A stretch of DNA of 8,383 nucleotides from Prosthecobacter sp. (lineage in GTDB: Bacteria > Verrucomicrobiota > Verrucomicrobiia > Verrucomicrobiales > Verrucomicrobiaceae): NCBI GenBank assembly GCA_025869455.1, contig JAOZVT010000633.1, positions 1-8,383 of the forward strand. Direction: 5' to 3'. The notes under the pieces were generated by a model. It made no database searches. It worked only from the letters and a program-made list of their open reading frames with translations, and had not been told where the DNA came from. The position numbers and the translations under genes are program-made. Below are positions 1-8,000 of the stretch, one piece after another; within the stretch, counting starts at the first letter, position 1; each line of letters opens with the position of its first letter.

Positions 1-1140
1 CTGAGGTGGTTTTTTGAAATGCACACTGATCTCGGTGGCCTTTTTCGGGAGCTGTTTGCCCACTCGAATGTAAAAAGGCACACCCTGCCAGCGCCAGGTG
101 TCAATGTAGAGGCGAAGTGCCACGTAGGCTTCCGTCTTGGACTCAGGGTTCACCCGGTCTTCCTGGCGGTAGCCCACCCGCGCGGCCCCGTCCACACTGC
201 CCGCCGTGTATTGGGCGCGGATGACATTGGCACCCACGGCTTCAGGACCTATCAGAGGGCGTAGCGCCCGGATCACTTTCACTTTTTCATCGCGCACGCT
301 GTCAGCGCTGAGGTCGGTCGGTGGTTCCATCGCTACCAGCGAGAGGAGCTGGAAAAGGTGGTTTTGCACCATGTCACGCAGGGCACCCGCAGTGTCATAG
401 TAGCCACCACGGCCACCTTCCATGCCCAGGTTTTCTGCGCAGGTGATCTGCACGTGGTCAATGTAGCGGCTGTTCCAGTTCGGCTCGAACAGCGCATTGG
501 CGAACCGCAGGACCATGATGTTTTGAGCGGTTTCTTTGCCCAAATAGTGGTCAATGCGGTAGGTATCCTTTTCTTCAAAGGTGCCTGCCACCGTTTCATT
601 CAGTGCGCGTGCGCTGGCTAGATCTTTGCCAAAAGGCTTTTCACAGACCACGCGGGCCCATTTGCCCTGGACACCTTGGTTTAACCCGGCTGCGCGTAGC
701 ATTTCCAGGATTGGTTTGAAGGCGGAAGGAGCAGAGGCCAGATAAAACAGACGGTTTGCCGGGGCACCACGTTCTTCATCGAACTGATCCAGGAGTTTTG
801 CCAGGGACTTGTAACCCTCTAGATCTTCAAATTCACTGCGGTGATAGTGAATGCTTTGGGCAAAGCTGGCCCAGAGCTCTTCATTGTGACCTTGGCGGCT
901 ATTTTGACGATTTCCTTCCTCAAGTTCCTGGCGGAAGACTTCGTCAGATTTGTCACGGCGGGCAAAACCCACCACCTTGAATTGGGGCGGTAGATCGCCC
1001 TCCGCAGCGACGTTGTAAAAGGCTGGGATGAGTTTGCGATTGGTGAGGTCACCTGTGGCACCAAAGATGACTACGGTGCATGGCTCCGCGCGGTGGCGTT
1101 GGAGCAGCGTTTCTTGAAAGGGATTTTCCAGTTCAGACAT
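1..1140 (-). CDS. zwf: Glucose-6-phosphate 1-dehydrogenase, 5' part (runs off left edge)
   Basis: Cytosolic enzyme that oxidises glucose-6-phosphate to 6-phosphogluconolactone with NADP+ (or NAD+), the entry step of the oxidative pentose phosphate and Entner-Doudoroff pathways. Reading down from the ATG at 1140 gives 380 codons without a stop. Visible motifs are the dinucleotide-binding loop GATGDLTNRKL at residues 27-37 (GASGDL in many homologues), EKPFG at 167-171, and the active-site signature RIDHYLGKE at 195-203, where Asp197 and His198 contact substrate and Lys202 binds phosphate. ENLGMEGGRGGYYDTAGALRD and the run YIRVGKQLPKKATEI near the window edge also match the family. Homologues are about 490-510 residues, so roughly the last quarter lies outside the window. 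The start is the first in-frame ATG giving a normal N-terminus; the bases before it are pyrimidine-rich with no clear Shine-Dalgarno. It is divergent from the 744-residue gene. No frameshift or missing key residue is seen. Confidence 0.97.
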   Translation of the reverse strand, partial: MSELENPFQETLLQRHRAEPCTVVIFGATGDLTNRKLIPAFYNVAAEGDLPPQFKVVGFARRDKSDEVFRQELEEGNRQNSRQGHNEELWASFAQSIHYHRSEFEDLEGYKSLAKLLDQFDEERGAPANRLFYLASAPSAFKPILEMLRAAGLNQGVQGKWARVVCEKPFGKDLASARALNETVAGTFEEKDTYRIDHYLGKETAQNIMVLRFANALFEPNWNSRYIDHVQITCAENLGMEGGRGGYYDTAGALRDMVQNHLFQLLSLVAMEPPTDLSADSVRDEKVKVIRALRPLIGPEAVGANVIRAQYTAGSVDGAARVGYRQEDRVNPESKTEAYVALRLYIDTWRWQGVPFYIRVGKQLPKKATEISVHFKKPPQ

Positions 1141-1327
1141 GATGGGAAAGGGGCTGGAGAGTAGCGCACCCCCCACCGCTGGCAACTGGGGATGCATCCT
1201 CTAGGCCAAGAGATGGATGAAAACAGTTCATGCCGAGAATGAGCGTGATGGGGCATCACTAGCATGATTCTAGCAAACAAAGTTGTCGTCTTGGGGTGTT
1301 TGATCTATAGACTCAAGATATATTCTT
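1141..1327. other. Divergent intergenic region, zwf / 744-residue gene
   Basis: This 187-bp gap separates two genes transcribed away from each other and should hold both promoters. The only candidate I can partly support is for the rightward gene and is listed separately. On the minus strand a TAGAAT hexamer (1272 to 1267) resembles a -10 box for zwf, but it lacks a good -35 at the right distance. Short ORFs reading through here have no protein-like character. No RNA gene or strong hairpin is visible. Confidence 0.5.
1283..1311 (+). promoter_or_regulatory. Weak candidate sigma-70-type promoter for the 744-residue gene
   Basis: TTGTCG at 1283-1288 and TATAGA at 1306-1311 are separated by 17 bp; each matches 4 of 6 consensus bases. 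Transcription would start near 1318, leaving about 10 nt before the ATG at 1328. That is too short for a usual ribosome binding site and consistent with none being visible. The match is modest and could be chance. Confidence 0.25.
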
Positions 1328-3562
1328 ATGTCAACAATGCACTCCCAGGATGACGAAACCGACTGGTCATCAATCCGAAAATATGTGTCCCTACTAGCGG
1401 TCATTATCCTGGGCACAGGTGGCTACACCATCTGGAAAAACACAAGGTCTGAGAAAGCCCCGGTGGAAAAGGTGGCTGCTGCCAAGCCGAAGGGCAACCC
1501 GGTGGATGTTAAAAAGAACAAGCGGGCCTCCGTCAAATCCACCCTGAAACTCACCATCCCTGAGGGTTCGGTGACTGCAGATTCCACACGTCATTACATC
1601 CAGGACTGGTTGGAAAAGGCCTTTCAGTCAGAAGGGCTGACTCCTGAACCAGCCCATTTGCCCAAGGAACGCTGGGTGCCTTTTGTCAAAGCCGCCATCC
1701 AGATGGAATGCGGAGCACCAGATGCGCCGTCTGCACGCGCAGTCATGGATCTGGCTCGTGATTTGGTGCCCGTGGCTCATGAACATCCCGTCAGTGCCTT
1801 GCTCGTGGGTATGATCATGATTCGGCAGGATGGCAGCCATGCGCTTTTGGAGACGGCAGTTAAAGCCTTGGCCGCTCAGCCTGGGATGGAGACTCTGGCC
1901 TTTCAGGCTGCTGTCGGACTCGCCCTGAGTTCTGGGGAAGGGGACACCGAAGAGATTGTCCAAAAACGCGTGACTGACGCCATCCAGGCCCTGCGTAAGG
2001 CTCTGGATGCGGAGACAGGTTACTCCAAATATCACGATCGGCTCTGCGCTTACCTCCTCATGAGTGGTCACGTGAAAGCTTTTTTTGAAGCCATGCATGA
2101 GTCCTTTTGGGAAGAAGTGTCTAAAACTGAGGGCGTAAAACCTTGGGTCAAAAAATGGGTCGAAGGGCTCCATTGTCTGCAAAAAGGTTGGGATGCCCGT
2201 GGCGGTGGTTATTCGAATACCGTCTCGAATGACGGACAGGCAGTCTTCAAACACGAATCTGAAAAAGCGCGTCGTTTGCTCAAGCAAGCTTGGGAGTTAA
2301 AGCCCGAGGACCCCAGCCCTGCCGTGGCACTCATTTACAGCTCCCTTTCCATGGAGCGAAGCGTCGTGCTGAACGAGATGCGGGAGTGGTTTGATGAGTC
2401 GCTGAAGTTGCAAGTGGATGTGGCGGAGGCGGCCCAGCACATGCTTTGGGGCCTGCGTCCGCGCTGGTACGGCAGTCATAAAAAGATGGAAGATTTTGGC
2501 CTCGCTTGCCTGGAGACAGAGCGGTTTGATTCCAATCTGCCTTGGGTGCTTTTGCAGGCCCATCGTGACTGCGCATCCGAGTGGGATGAGCCGAATGAAT
2601 ACTTCCAGAAGCTCTTTTGTTATGATCGACTCCAGGCCCTTTTTGAAGGCGCGGAGAATGAACCCAAGCGTGAAGCGTGGCGCAGCGTGGACCGCACGCA
2701 TGCCGCCATCGCCAGTTTTAAATGTGGGGAGTATGAACAAGCTCAGCGCTGGCTGGAAAAGCTGGAGTTCAAACCCAACGCCACCGTTATAGAATCCTGG
2801 GGTGATGTGGATGTGGACCTGCTGCTGGGGAAGACGGCGGCTTTTGCCGGTGAACAGGGGGCCAAGTTACGTCAGGCAGAGAAAGCCGAAGCGAACTTCC
2901 AGGCCGAGATGGCTTCTACCCTTTATGACGAGGCGTTGAAGCCCGAAACCACCAAGCTTTCTGAAGCGAGCCAGCGCTACGTGGAAAAACGTGCGGCCTT
3001 GATGAAGCTGGAAAAAGATTACTTCAAAGGGCAGGCTATCTCCCTGCTGCCGGATGCTAAGTTCAGTACCTGGACCCGGGATGGCGGCGGCTTTAAGCTA
3101 ACCGAAGGTGTGTTAGAACATTTTGGCAGGGAGAAAGTTCAGTCCTCCACCAGCTTAGTCCGCGTGGGCGCAGCCTTCACTTTGGAAGGTGACCTGGAAG
3201 TGACAGAGCCGGGCGAAGGCGTGCAGATTTGGTTTTCCCACGGCTACCCAGAACGCATGGATAAAGAGCGCTGGATCTCCCTCCGCTTTGCTTTCGACGG
3301 CAAACAAACGCTTGCCTTACTTTCCAATGGCATGGGCCGTCCGCTAGAGCATCCGGTGATCGAGGTGGAGCCGCGCTTTAAGTTCAAACTCATCGGTACT
3401 AAATCGGGCATCACCCTGTTCGTGAATGACAAGCCCATCTTAGAAAACGTACCTGTGCCAGAAGACTTCGTGAATGAGCGCTACAGCCAGATCGGTTTTG
3501 GGGCAGCGACCAAGAGCGAAAAAACGCGCGTGAAAATTCATGCGTTGACCGTGAAGAGTTGA
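1328..3562 (+). CDS. Membrane-anchored helical-repeat protein with C-terminal lectin-like domain
   Basis: Function unknown; 744 residues. Residues 1-18 are polar and probably cytoplasmic, and residues 19-36 form one hydrophobic helix (YVSLLAVIILGTGGYTIW), likely an uncleaved signal anchor. A Lys/Ala/Pro-rich linker follows to about residue 70. From about 80 to 490 the protein is alpha-helical with TPR-like pairs; RPRWYGS at 377-383 followed by MEDFGLACLETERFD resembles DUF4034-type proteins, which I recall only by pattern. A charged, probably coiled-coil stretch spans about 490-565. From about 573 to the end the chain turns beta-rich, with alternating strands such as GVQIWFSHG, WISLRFAFDGK, FKFKLIGTKSGITLFVNDK and YSQIGFGA. 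This fits a concanavalin A/LamG or DUF1080-like jelly roll that might bind glycans. The bulk is presumably extracytoplasmic. ATG1328 is used; ATG1337 is a possible alternative, and neither has a Shine-Dalgarno. The 3' end converges on the next gene. Confidence 0.9.
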   Translation: MSTMHSQDDETDWSSIRKYVSLLAVIILGTGGYTIWKNTRSEKAPVEKVAAAKPKGNPVDVKKNKRASVKSTLKLTIPEGSVTADSTRHYIQDWLEKAFQSEGLTPEPAHLPKERWVPFVKAAIQMECGAPDAPSARAVMDLARDLVPVAHEHPVSALLVGMIMIRQDGSHALLETAVKALAAQPGMETLAFQAAVGLALSSGEGDTEEIVQKRVTDAIQALRKALDAETGYSKYHDRLCAYLLMSGHVKAFFEAMHESFWEEVSKTEGVKPWVKKWVEGLHCLQKGWDARGGGYSNTVSNDGQAVFKHESEKARRLLKQAWELKPEDPSPAVALIYSSLSMERSVVLNEMREWFDESLKLQVDVAEAAQHMLWGLRPRWYGSHKKMEDFGLACLETERFDSNLPWVLLQAHRDCASEWDEPNEYFQKLFCYDRLQALFEGAENEPKREAWRSVDRTHAAIASFKCGEYEQAQRWLEKLEFKPNATVIESWGDVDVDLLLGKTAAFAGEQGAKLRQAEKAEANFQAEMASTLYDEALKPETTKLSEASQRYVEKRAALMKLEKDYFKGQAISLLPDAKFSTWTRDGGGFKLTEGVLEHFGREKVQSSTSLVRVGAAFTLEGDLEVTEPGEGVQIWFSHGYPERMDKERWISLRFAFDGKQTLALLSNGMGRPLEHPVIEVEPRFKFKLIGTKSGITLFVNDKPILENVPVPEDFVNERYSQIGFGAATKSEKTRVKIHALTVKS

Positions 3563-3582
3563 GGCACACACTTATTTTGTGA

Positions 3583-3984
3583 CTACGCAGCCATGAGTTG
3601 CTCAGGCTCGTAGTCTGCAAGGCCCTGGGCGATCCGTTTGGGATCTAGGATCAGCACTTGCGCTTCGGGATAGGTTTCCTTGGCGGCTTGGGCGATCTCA
3701 GGATCATTGACCACGAACACACTGGTCATGCTGCCAAAAGAGGGCAGCATGTCACGATGCAAAGGCATGAAGCGGATGTCATCGCGATCCGTCATGGTGC
3801 ATTCCTGGGCACTGGCAATGTACACATAACCAAAAGTGGTGAGACGGTGGGCCAGTTGGGTCACGATCTTCTGCTCGGCGGCTGTCGTTGTGGCAGGCAA
3901 CATGAACAAGAAGTTATGAAGGGTGGCGGCAGGGAGTGTGGATAACATGGCAGGAGGTGGTGAAGTTGTTGCCTCTCTTTGCAT
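3583..3984 (-). CDS. Hypothetical alpha/beta protein
   Basis: I do not recognise this family. The frame is open up to a TTG at 3996; ATG3984 (133 residues) is the start listed because a purine-rich AGGG lies upstream, while ATG3948 (121 residues) fits the onset of the likely fold better and cannot be excluded. The composition is convincing for a real protein: hydrophobic strands (NFLFMLPAT, YVYIAS, TSVFVVND, AQVLILD) alternate with amphipathic helices (AAEQKIVTQLAHRL, DPEIAQAAKETYP). This suggests a Rossmann-like alpha/beta unit somewhat like half of a GT-B glycosyltransferase or a nucleotide-binding domain, but no catalytic motif is visible. There is no signal peptide or clear membrane segment. 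It ends 20 bp from the convergent 744-residue gene and is likely monocistronic. No good promoter could be picked in the bases upstream of its start. Confidence 0.7.
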   Translation of the reverse strand: MQREATTSPPPAMLSTLPAATLHNFLFMLPATTTAAEQKIVTQLAHRLTTFGYVYIASAQECTMTDRDDIRFMPLHRDMLPSFGSMTSVFVVNDPEIAQAAKETYPEAQVLILDPKRIAQGLADYEPEQLMAA

Positions 3985-4124
3985 TCCCTGTGCCAACCCT
4001 CGCGAAGGCCCGTAAATACAGGGAAACAGATCACTAGACTCCTGAATACCTTTGCAAAATGCGGCGAAAAAACAGGCAGCGGTGGGTAAATTGCATGAGC
4101 ACTACCTGTTCGATTTGTAGGCAC

Positions 4125-4151
4125 AAAAAAGCGGCTGAGGCAACTCAGCCG
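4125..4151 (-). terminator. Intrinsic terminator of the small-protein / TIR-like operon
   Basis: On the minus strand an 8-bp perfect G+C-rich stem (CGGCTGAG / CTCAGCCG, arms at 4151-4144 and 4139-4132) closes a 4-nt loop. It is followed by one C and six T residues (4130-4125). It lies 20 bp past the stop of the TIR-like gene, where a Rho-independent terminator is expected. It separates this operon from the downstream minus-strand hypothetical gene. Confidence 0.88.
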
Positions 4152-4171
4152 AATTGAAGAGAACTGTTAAT

Positions 4172-4816
4172 CTAGGACTTCACCGCTGCGACAGCTTCAA
4201 GCCAAAGCCCGATCAGTTTCAGCCAGTCCACAAACGAAACTTCACTCTCTTTGAGTTCAAGGTTTTTGAGCATCATCGGAAGTTTCTTCTGGAAGAGCCG
4301 GTATTGTTTCAATAGAGCCGCTTTTCCAGGCAGCACCTGCTGAGAGCCAAGCCGAGTGTTTAGCCAGTCACGGATGATGCCCACCAGCATCTCAGGTTTT
4401 CCGTGGTGAGCCTTGATGTCCTGGCCCGCAATATCTGACAGAAACTGCTGATAACGAAAACGCTCCACATCCAAAATCAGCGCCACCTTCTGGCCATGCT
4501 GACCACCGCCAAGTTTGGCAGCCCCTAAAAACAGGCCCAGTTCGAAAGGCATGTTAAACCTGGGCAACCGCTTTTTGCCGGAACATTGCGTTCGGGAGAT
4601 GTCATGGATGCCCAGTCTGCACTCCGCGATGATGCGCAGGATCTTTTCCACCCGTACTTCGGCTGCATCATCAACTTCCAAGGCGCAGCGCGGAACAAAC
4701 CCGCACGCTTTGACGACGAAGGCCATCGCTCTCAGCAGAGGCAGATACTCAGTATCAAACGGACAATTGATGAACACCTGGACGTCATAATCCGAGGGTG
4801 TCTGTTTCCGGGCCAT
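4172..4816 (-). CDS. Putative TIR-like / nucleoside deoxyribosyltransferase-like protein
   Basis: About 214 residues, soluble, with no signal or membrane segment. The N-terminal half reads as a flavodoxin-like alpha/beta fold: strand and loop VFINCPFD (residues 14-21), a helix YLPLLRAMAFVVKACG, strand FVPRCALE, a helix with RVEKILRIIAECR, then GIHDISR (69-75) and NMPFELGLFLGA (88-99). The Asp72/Ser74 and Glu92 arrangement recalls TIR and nucleoside 2-deoxyribosyltransferase proteins, where a Glu in a similar ELG context is catalytic and cleaves an N-glycosidic bond (for example NAD+). The C-terminal half is helical and Lys/Leu-rich and may mediate partner contacts. I cannot give a family name. 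ATG4816 is preferred over GTG4879 because the upstream 21 codons are Arg/Pro-rich and overlap the preceding small gene. It starts 13 bp after that gene's stop, so the two are probably co-transcribed and translationally coupled. It is divergent from the CHAT gene, suggesting a joint role. Confidence 0.8.
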   Translation of the reverse strand: MARKQTPSDYDVQVFINCPFDTEYLPLLRAMAFVVKACGFVPRCALEVDDAAEVRVEKILRIIAECRLGIHDISRTQCSGKKRLPRFNMPFELGLFLGAAKLGGGQHGQKVALILDVERFRYQQFLSDIAGQDIKAHHGKPEMLVGIIRDWLNTRLGSQQVLPGKAALLKQYRLFQKKLPMMLKNLELKESEVSFVDWLKLIGLWLEAVAAVKS

Positions 4817-4829
4817 GGAGGGAAACGGA

Positions 4830-4979
4830 CTACTTGTTGGCCGTGGCCTTTTGCGTCTCAAGCACCTTCGAAATGGCACCCCGCATCTTCGATTCGGAGA
4901 TGGTACCTTTCTGCGGCTGGGAACGCAAGGTCACATTCACATTGCCGATTTTGATTTTCACGCCGTTCTGTTTGGCCAT
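4830..4979 (-). CDS. Small basic protein (49 residues), first gene of the TIR-like operon
   Basis: An ATG at 4979 opens 49 codons ending in TAG at 4830, directly ahead of the TIR-like gene. The product is Lys-rich and shows a clear secondary-structure pattern: MAKQNGVKIKIGNVNVTL gives two short strands, RSQPQKGTIS a turn, and ESKMRGAISKVLETQKA a helix. No family is recognised and there is no cysteine, signal peptide or membrane segment. Evidence that it is real: protein-like composition, a strong promoter immediately upstream, tight spacing to the next gene, and a core GNVNVTL resembling GNVVVTL near the N-terminus of the divergent CHAT protein. It could be an adaptor, antitoxin-like regulator or protease substrate; that is inference. 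No canonical Shine-Dalgarno at good spacing is seen (AGG lies 11 nt upstream). Confidence 0.68.
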   Translation of the reverse strand: MAKQNGVKIKIGNVNVTLRSQPQKGTISESKMRGAISKVLETQKATANK

Positions 4980-4984
4980 GGGTT

Positions 4985-5012
4985 ATTTTACCTGCTGGGC
5001 AACCCTTATCAA
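4985..5012 (-). promoter_or_regulatory. Promoter of the small-protein / TIR-like operon, probably leaderless
   Basis: On the minus strand TTGATA (5012-5007, 5 of 6 to the -35 consensus) and TAAAAT (4990-4985, 5 of 6 to the -10 consensus) are 16 bp apart. Only five bases, AACCC, lie between the -10 box and the ATG at 4979. The expected transcription start therefore falls on or next to the A of the start codon, predicting a leaderless mRNA. This is the best promoter match I found in the window. Confidence 0.6.
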
Positions 5013-5031
5013 GCCGTTTTATCCCTAGGTT

Positions 5032-5052
5032 GGGTAGAAAAAATTCTTTCCC
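5032..5052. promoter_or_regulatory. Imperfect inverted repeat in the divergent promoter region (possible operator)
   Basis: Arms GGGTAGAA (5032-5039) and TTCTTTCCC (5044-5052) are inverted with one inserted base and flank an A-run. The element lies between the minus-strand promoter and the CHAT start, where a regulator controlling both directions could bind. The symmetry is imperfect and A/T-rich, so chance is quite possible. Confidence 0.2.
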
Positions 5053-5082
5053 TGCAAAGTGCCTTATGGAAAGCTGGACGGC

Positions 5083-8000
5083 ATGGCTGAGGTTCACATC
5101 ACGATAGAGACTCTTGAAGACGGCAACGTCGTGGTGACCTTGCAATTCAATGGTAACCGCCACGAACACCGTGCATCACCTGAGGCCGTTTCGGCCCTGG
5201 TGGAGGCTACAACCGCCTGGAGGAAACAACTGGAGACCCGTCAGTCGTCTCTTACTGATCCAGTCCTCCTTAGCGATCTCGGCAAGCGTCTGCGAGACAC
5301 CCTTCTAGGTTCCAAGTGGGAGGCTCTACAAGCCTTTACGGAAATCGGTTCGGGGCGGTTGCTGGTCTCCACCCCCAGGCCAGATTTGCTGAATCTCCCC
5401 TGGGAATTGCTGCCTGCTGAGGCGAGTGCCTTTTTAGTCTCAGATGGTAGATGGGCCATTCGACGCAGCACCCTAGCGTCACCTCCTCCGCCTTCGCTCA
5501 GTCGGGTGGCGCTGCCTTTGCGCATTCTCTTTGTGGCCTGTTCACCTCGGGATCAAACAGGTTTGGATTTCGAGCGTGAGGAAGAAACCATGCTTCGTTT
5601 GGTGGCCAAGCTAGGTCCTAAAATCCATCTGGACATTGCTGAAAGCGGAACCTTTGAGGAACTTCGCAATCTCATCTCAGAGCTTAAACCGCATGTGGTT
5701 CATCTTTCCGGCCACGGAGTGGTGGAAGGTGATGAGGGTTACTTCACCTTCGAAGATGAGCGCGGGGATTCAGATTCTCGGGATGCGACTTCCATGGCTC
5801 AGTTGCTCTTTGCCAACCGTGACCTTCACGCCGTTTTTGTCAGCGGTTGCCAGACAGCGGTGGCCGCAGGCGCGGGCATGTGTCAGGCGCTCACGGCTTC
5901 AGGACATGTACCTGTGGCCTTGGGATGGGGAGCCAGTGTTTCTGATCATTTGGCCACCGAATTCGCCCGTGTGTTTTATCACGAGTTGGCGGCAGGCCGC
6001 TCATTGGATGCCTCACTCGCCACCGCACGGCAGGAGCTTTTCGCACAGTCTCTGGTGCAGGACGGCGACCAAGTCTTTCTGAATGCCACTTTTGCACTGC
6101 CCCAAATGTATGTCTCGGATGCCACGGATCACATCGTGGATGAAAGTCTTCCTTGGGCTAGGCCCCATCGGCCGGGAATCAGTTATGAACTGCTGGGAGA
6201 CAATATCATCGGCCTGCGCGAAGGCTTCGTGGGCCGTCGTCGTCTGCTGCAAAAATTGCGACCTGATCTTCGTGACGGTGCCATTCAGGTCCTTCTTCTC
6301 ACGGGCATCGGCGGCGCAGGCAAAAGCACCTTGGCCACGCGCTTGGCTAACCGCTGCCAGCAGGAAGGTTTTCGCATTGTGGCGGTCAAGGCTTTCCGCA
6401 AAGACGCCTCATCGTTTGCCTTGCGTTTGCTGGAGGAAATGAGCGTGGCCTGTCAGCGCCTGGGCCGGATCAGTGATGAAAGCATGCTCCTGGACGGCAA
6501 CCGTCCCACCGCAAGTCGCCTCCGTCTCGTCATTGAGATATTGAAGGAATGCAAGATCCTCCTCGTGATGGATAACTTGGAAGACCTCATGCCGCTTCCT
6601 CCTGCAAACCCGGATTGGGAAAGCGATGACTTAAAGACCTTTTTTCGCCATCTTCTTTCCCGAATGACAGGGGCGGGCCGCTGCATTCTGACCTGTCGAT
6701 ATGTGCCCGAGTCCTTTGATGCTACCCTTCCTGGATTGATTCACGAGCCTCTGCCAGACTTCAGCGAGGCGGAATTTTTGAAATGCCTCCGTCGCCTTGA
6801 AAAGGTGACAAGCCGCATTGCGTCTGGCGAAATCAGCCGCCAGCTCCTGACTCTGTTGCATCGGAAAATTGGCGGCACCCCCCGCTTCATCAAGGAGGCA
6901 GCCGATGTGCTGGCCGTGGCAGATCTGACAAAACTCGAAGCGGAATTGCAAGAAGCTCCGGACCCTTCAGAAGATGACAGCTTGCGGGCTATCCGTGAGA
7001 AATACCTCAACGACCTCTTTTTGCCTGACCTCTATGAGGCCCTCACCATTCCGCAGAGATTGGGACTCAGCCGGTTCGCAGTCACTGAACTGCCGCTGCC
7101 CCTGGACGGCGTGGTGCAGGTTGCCGGAATGCAAGCTTCAGAAAACGAGTCCTTTGTCTCCGCCTGCATTGCCAGGGGACTGATGCAGCGCATGGGGGAA
7201 TCCCACGAAACCACCCGCTACACCGTTTATCCATTGCATCGGGAATTTCTGACGGATTCCGCCCGGTTTTCTCCATCACAAGCCCAGTCTGCGCATCAGG
7301 CGGCAGCGCTCTTTCTGAAAACGTGCTTCGAGCAAGACCGGGAAAAGGATCTGCAAATTCACTTCATGGCTGAACTGCTGACCTGTTTTCAGCACGCGCA
7401 AAAAGGACATGAGACTGATCTTATTCAATGGGCTTGTGTTGCCATAGCCAGGTTTCTGAATCACAGACAGGAATTCCAGGCTGTTGTAGATTTGCTCGAG
7501 CCACTAGTGGATACCCTCCCTTCTACGGGCATCCTCACTTCCTTCGCGCAGGCGTTGAAAAGCCTGGGTGAATGGGGTCGCGCACGGAATCTTTATGCCC
7601 GCTCCTTGGAGATGCTACAGGCCATCGGAGATCAACGTGGAGAGGCTACCACATGGCATCAGTTGGCTGGCATCGAATTGAGTGAAGGACGGTATGACGA
7701 AGCACGAGAAAAATTCGCCCGCTCACTTGAAATGAGACAGGCCATAGAAGATCAAGCCGGAGAAGCCGCCACATGGCATCAGCTGGCTACCATCGATATC
7801 TATGAAGGACGGTATGACGAGGCGCGAGATAAATTCGCCCGCTCACTCAAGATGCTACAGACCATCGGAGATCGCGCCGGAGAGGCCGCCACTTGGCATA
7901 ACCTGGCGAGCATCGAAGTTAAGGAAGGGCGGTATGACGAGGCGCGAGATAAATTCGCCCGCTCACTCAAGATGCTACAGACCATCGGAGATCGCGCCGG

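Noticed and set aside
1..1140. Possible frameshift or pseudogene in zwf, since only short ORFs start and stop within it
   Set aside because: Reading down from 1140 gives 380 uninterrupted codons with all zwf motifs; the frame is simply open at the window edge.
1628..2740. Minus-strand ORFs of 219 and 147 codons
   Set aside because: Both lie wholly inside the 744-residue gene and encode low-plausibility protein rich in Cys, His, Arg and Pro with no fold pattern.
3563..3582. Bidirectional terminator between the convergent genes
   Set aside because: Only a very short CACA/GTG pairing is visible and there is no G+C-rich stem with a T-run on either strand.
3658..3945. Plus-strand ORF of 95 codons opposite the hypothetical gene
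   Set aside because: Gly/His-rich shadow; the minus-strand frame shows the strand-helix alternation expected of a folded protein.
4172..4879. Longer TIR-like protein starting at GTG4879
   Set aside because: The extra 21 residues are Arg/Pro-rich, overlap the 49-residue gene and precede the natural MARK...VFINCPFD start at 4816.
4586..5090. Plus-strand ORFs of 76-122 codons opposite the TIR-like and small genes
   Set aside because: They are antisense shadows with unlikely composition and no start signals; the minus-strand frames have recognisable motifs.
5636..6442. Plus-strand ORFs of 148 and 119 codons inside the CHAT region
   Set aside because: They are in a different frame from the CHAT protein, whose catalytic and P-loop motifs run through the same bases; the alternative products look like shadow translations.
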